In this document: piece by piece, positions 60,933 to 64,000 of the stretch | Layout of the letters: each line of letters opens with the position of its first letter | Numbering within the stretch: position 1 is the stretch's first letter | NCBI GenBank assembly: GCA_963844635.1 | Contig: CAWJPD010000004.1 | Span: forward strand, 1 to 64,000 | Length of the DNA stretch: 64,000 nt | Direction: 5' to 3' | Source: JAJPKK01 sp963844635 | GTDB lineage: Bacteria > Pseudomonadota > Alphaproteobacteria > Rhizobiales > Xanthobacteraceae | Notes under the pieces: model-generated | Told to the model about the DNA's origin: nothing | The model's input: the letters and a program-made list of their open reading frames with translations, nothing else | Database searches by the model: none | Program-made: the position numbers and the translations under genes

Positions 60933-61784
60933 CTAATTGGGACCCCTATCGGCATCCAAAAGGGACCCCTTTGAGTGACGAGTTCGGGCGGTAGCGCGCG
61001 CGCCGTCGGAGCTGGTCGGGGTTGCGGAGACGGCGCGAGCGCGGGTTGGTTGATCGTCAGTTCGGCTTTTGAAGCGCCAGCTGTCGTTTCCGGTTTCAAC
61101 GATATCGCAGTGATGGGTCAAACGATCGAGCAGTGCGGTCGTCATCTTGGCGTCGGTGAAGACGGTCGGCCATTCGCCGAAGGCGAGATTGGTGGTGACG
61201 ATGATCGAGGTGCGCTCGTAGAGCCGGCTGATGAGATGGAACAGGAGTTGGCCGCCGGCCTGAGCGAAAGGCAGATAGCCGAGCTCATCGAGAATGACGA
61301 AGTCCATGCGGGTCAGTTGATCGGCAATCCGGCCCTGGCGGGCGTTGCGAGTTTCAGCCTCGAGCCGGTTGACGAGATCGACGACATTGTAGAACCGGCC
61401 ACGAGCGCCCGATCGAATGCAGCTTCGGCCAATGGCGATGGCGACATGTGTTTTGCCGGTGCCGGTCCCGCCAATCAGAACGGCATTGCGCTGCTGGGCA
61501 AGGAATCCGCCGCTGGCGAGATCGCGCACCAGGGTCTCGTTAATTGGCGTGCCGTTGAACTGGAAGTTGTCGAGATCCTTGGCGAGCGGCAGCTTGGCTA
61601 TGGTGAGCTGGTATTTGATCGAGCGTGCCTGCTTCTCATTGATCTCGGCGGTGAGCAGATCGCCGATGATGCGCTGCGGCTCGTGCTGGCGTTTGACCGC
61701 GGTCGCCATGATCTCATCGAAGGCGGCCTTCATCCCGTAGAGCTGAAGCTCAGCCATGAGGTCGAACAGTTCGGATCGTTCCAT
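60933..61784 (-). CDS. istB: IS21 helper ATPase IstB, copy B
   Basis: 283 residues, nearly identical to 5614-6465, with Walker A GGTGTGKTHVA and Walker B FVILDELGYLP. It overlaps istA by one base. Full-length and probably active. Confidence 0.93.
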   Translation of the reverse strand: MERSELFDLMAELQLYGMKAAFDEIMATAVKRQHEPQRIIGDLLTAEINEKQARSIKYQLTIAKLPLAKDLDNFQFNGTPINETLVRDLASGGFLAQQRNAVLIGGTGTGKTHVAIAIGRSCIRSGARGRFYNVVDLVNRLEAETRNARQGRIADQLTRMDFVILDELGYLPFAQAGGQLLFHLISRLYERTSIIVTTNLAFGEWPTVFTDAKMTTALLDRLTHHCDIVETGNDSWRFKSRTDDQPTRARAVSATPTSSDGARATARTRHSKGSLLDADRGPN

Positions 61785-63301
61785 CAGTTAAGTCTCCTGA
61801 GGTTGTCATAGCGGGCACAATCGGCGATCGGAGCATGGCGCAATGTCAGCGCGGCCGGCGTGAAGATGGTGGGAGGCGGATCAGGATTGCGCCGGCGGGC
61901 GAGGATGTTGAGAACGACATCGGCGGAGTGGACACCTTGGACGCTCGCTTCGGCGCACGCCGCCTCGACCGCCGGCAGTCCGTCGGTGATCACCGCGGTA
62001 AGGATGTCGACCATTTGCCGATTGCCATCGTCGGCACCGGCGAGCTTGCGTCGGATGCGCTCCATCGCGGCCGGCAGCACCCAATCCTTGAAGGGGGCGC
62101 CATTGCGCAAGGCACCGGGTTTACGAGCGAGTACTGGCACGTAATGCCAAGGATCGTAGATCGTCTCGCCCCGGCCGCACGTGCGGGGATGCTCGCCGAC
62201 GATCCGGCCGTCCTGACGGATTACGATGCGATCCGCATAAGCCTGAACCTCGACCGGACGGCCGACGGCGCTCGATGCCACCGAGTATTTGTTATTATCG
62301 AAGCGCACCAGGCAGGTTTTTGAGACCGAAGCCGGCACCGCGTGGAAGCCGTCGAACCGGCCGGCATAGGGGACAAGCTTCGGCCGCTCCGCCTCGAACA
62401 CCTCCCAAATCGTTTGATCGGTCAACTCCGGATGGTGATGCGCCTTGGCGTAGGCAATGCATTTATCGGTCAGCCAACCGTTCAACTCCTCATAGCTTTT
62501 GAACCGCAGCCGCGGCGTGAAGAAGCGTTCGCGAACGAGGCCGACCTGGTTCTCGACTTGCCCCTTCTCCCAGCCCGCGGCCGGCGTGCAGGCAACCGGA
62601 TCGACCAGGTAATGACTGCACATCTGCAGGAAGCGGCGATTGTAGAGGCGGTCCTTGCCGACGAAGACCGTCTCCACCGCCGTCTTCATGTTGTCGTAGA
62701 TGCCGCGTCGGCAGGTCCCTTTGAATAGCGCGAAGGCGCGGTCGTGCGCATCGAACACCATCTCCTGCGTTTCGCGCGGATAGGCGCGCACGAACAACAT
62801 GCGGCTGTGACACAGCCGGACGTGGGCGACCTTCACGGTCACCGTGACGCCATTGAGGATGACGATCTCGTGGCTCCAGTCGAACTGGTAAGCCTCTCCA
62901 GGGGCAAAGCTCAGCGGCACATAGGCCGCCGCCGTCACTTGCCCGCGATCCTTCGCCCATCGCTTCGCGAAGCGGCGCACCGCATCGTAGCTGCCGTCAT
63001 AACCTCGACCGCGCAGCTCCTCAAAAATCCGGATCAGCGTCAGACGTTCACGGGCGGCCTTCGTTTCATTGCCCAGCAGCAACTCATCCAGCGCGTCACG
63101 CCAGTGGCCAATCTTGGGTAGTGGCTGATCTTCCCGGCGATAGCGAAACTCGGTCGATCCTGAGCGAATCACCTTCCTCACGACTTTCCGGGATACCCCA
63201 AGGTCCCGGCAGATCGCCTTGATTGCTTTCCCCTGGACAAAAAAGGCCCGGCGAATTCCTCCCAATTGTCTCCACGACCAACATCCCAGTCTGGCCCCCA
63301 C
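61784..63301 (-). CDS. istA: IS21 transposase IstA, copy B, altered N-terminus
   Basis: Identical to copy A over nearly all of the protein, including the DDE core. One extra A (ggaggaattcgcc versus ggaggattcgcc, near 63254) shifts the frame within the first dozen codons. The normal start MLVVETIGR is therefore out of frame, and translation would need a GTG upstream giving GARLGCWSWRQLGGIRRAFF. Activity is uncertain. Confidence 0.85.
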   Translation of the reverse strand: MGARLGCWSWRQLGGIRRAFFVQGKAIKAICRDLGVSRKVVRKVIRSGSTEFRYRREDQPLPKIGHWRDALDELLLGNETKAARERLTLIRIFEELRGRGYDGSYDAVRRFAKRWAKDRGQVTAAAYVPLSFAPGEAYQFDWSHEIVILNGVTVTVKVAHVRLCHSRMLFVRAYPRETQEMVFDAHDRAFALFKGTCRRGIYDNMKTAVETVFVGKDRLYNRRFLQMCSHYLVDPVACTPAAGWEKGQVENQVGLVRERFFTPRLRFKSYEELNGWLTDKCIAYAKAHHHPELTDQTIWEVFEAERPKLVPYAGRFDGFHAVPASVSKTCLVRFDNNKYSVASSAVGRPVEVQAYADRIVIRQDGRIVGEHPRTCGRGETIYDPWHYVPVLARKPGALRNGAPFKDWVLPAAMERIRRKLAGADDGNRQMVDILTAVITDGLPAVEAACAEASVQGVHSADVVLNILARRRNPDPPPTIFTPAALTLRHAPIADCARYDNLRRLN

Positions 63302-63396
63302 GAATTATGGAGGCCAATGTGAACCCCTCTTTTCGGGGGTCCCGATTGGATGCCGATCACCCCGAAAAGGGGGTCCTTTTTGCACGCCGATTTACA

Positions 63397-63401
63397 CCTC
63401 G
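63397..63401 (+). repeat. IS21 copy B target duplication, right
   Basis: cctcg, the right-hand copy of the duplication at 60915-60919. Confidence 0.85.
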
Positions 63402-64000
63402 CCCAGATCGGACTTGGCGACGATCATGTGCGGCGGCTGATGACGATCACGGGCATCAATTTGACGGTTGCGATCGGATTGACGGCGGCGATTGGGGACA
63501 TCACGCGGTTTGCTGCATCGGACAAGCTGGTGAGCTACTTCGGGTTGAACCCGCGGGTTCGCCAGTCGGGTGATGGACGCGCCCATTACGGCCGTATCAC
63601 GAAGCAGGGCCGATCGATGGCGCGTGGCCTTCTGGTCGAGGCGGCTTGGTCTGCTGCTGCCACACCGGGACCTCTCCACGCTTTCTTCATCCGCATCAAA
63701 GCCCGACGCGGACAGCAGGTCGCCGTAGTTGCGACCGCCCGCAAAATCGCGGTTCTCGTTTGGCACTTGCTCACAAAGGGCGAGGATTACGCCTTCGGAC
63801 GGCCGGCGCTCCACCAAGCCAAGCTGAGGCAGATGGAGATCAAAGCCGGAAGACCATCGAAACGGAGCGGTAACACACCAGGTCGAGCAAGGGATTACAA
63901 CATCAAGTCCCTGCGAGATGCCGAGCGTGCCTTCGTCGCACAGGCCGAGGGAGCCTACGCTCAATTCGTCGCACGCTGGCGCGAGCGGCCGAAAACAAAG
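63397..64000 (+). pseudogene. IS110 transposase 3' part, runs off the window
   Basis: Continuation of the split gene: HVRRLMTITGINLTVAIGLT, then SDKLVSYFGLNPRVRQSGDG (likely nucleophile Ser), RITKQGRSMARGLLVEAAWS and a long C-terminal extension still open at the window end. Removing the IS21 and one duplication copy restores the reading across the junction (QVDTSL-AQIGLGDDHVRR). Confidence 0.88.

Larger units (their letters stand above)
60920..63396 (-). mobile_element. IS21-family element, copy B, with 5-bp target duplication
   Basis: The termini tgtcaatcggc (60920) and the complement of tgtaaatcggc (63396) enclose istB and istA on the minus strand. The pentamer cctcg flanks it on both sides, showing a clean insertion into an IS110 gene. 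It is nearly identical to copy A but inverted. Confidence 0.94.

Noticed and set aside
4003..63396. Calling the whole window a composite transposon
   Set aside because: Copy A has no matching target duplication with the outer flanks of copy B, so joint transposition is not supported.

Overview
The window is GC-rich alphaproteobacterial DNA. It most likely comes from the Bradyrhizobium / Nitrobacteraceae group. The basis is the type of GroES/GroEL, the HU and RpoD proteins, the mix of IS families, and many small hypothetical proteins of a kind I associate with that group; this is family recognition, not a database search. No nif, nod or conjugation genes are visible. It reads as an accessory, insertion-riddled region (an island or plasmid-like segment) rather than core chromosome.

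Layout. 1-6720: an intact IS1380, a secreted metallo-beta-lactamase-fold hydrolase, a broken primase, and IS21 copy A sitting beside an IS1380 stub. 6800-13900: small conserved genes, an extra RpoD-type sigma factor with an odd N-terminus, HU, a Cys-cluster protein and several gene remnants. 13941-16063: groESL operon 1 (minus strand, CIRCE operator). 16200-22830: many small rhizobial-type ORFs, ribosomal protein S21, and relics of a desaturase, an ABC solute-binding protein and an IS256-type transposase. 22836-28990: an IS91-type element with its tyrosine recombinase, then a serine recombinase module and IS21 debris. 29490-33685: a LolA-like protein, ABC solute-binding relics, a GIY-YIG relic and a two-gene unit with an AbiU2/HEPN-like member. 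33705-36923: a transposon bracketed by IS21 ends, and a Cys-repeat exported protein. 37196-39321: groESL operon 2 (plus strand, CIRCE). 39322-44000: HflC, SLC13 permease and RecD-like relics. 44346-50650: a degenerate group II intron, IS110-type elements, and relics. 50734-52163: an intact IS256 with target duplication. 52634-58301: a GAF-PAS histidine kinase, a PEGA lipoprotein, a DEAD-box relic, and the second copy of the Cys-repeat protein. 58571-64000: IS3, an IS256 stub, and an IS110 gene split by IS21 copy B.

Two themes dominate. First, housekeeping-type genes occur here as extra or paired copies: two CIRCE-controlled groESL operons in opposite orientation, a divergent rpoD, HU, and S21 plus an S21 fragment. 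They look like a stress or expression toolkit carried on accessory DNA. Second, long duplications are mostly inverted (IS21, groESL, the Cys-repeat gene block, a 0.3 kb repeat), so homologous recombination could flip large parts of the window. Many genes are truncated or frameshifted, and the region looks like a decaying insertion hot-spot. The best candidates for undescribed biology are the AbiU2-like two-gene unit (32068-33685), the W-x-C repeat exported protein, the chimeric-looking sigma factor start, and several structured non-coding segments next to IS110-type transposases.
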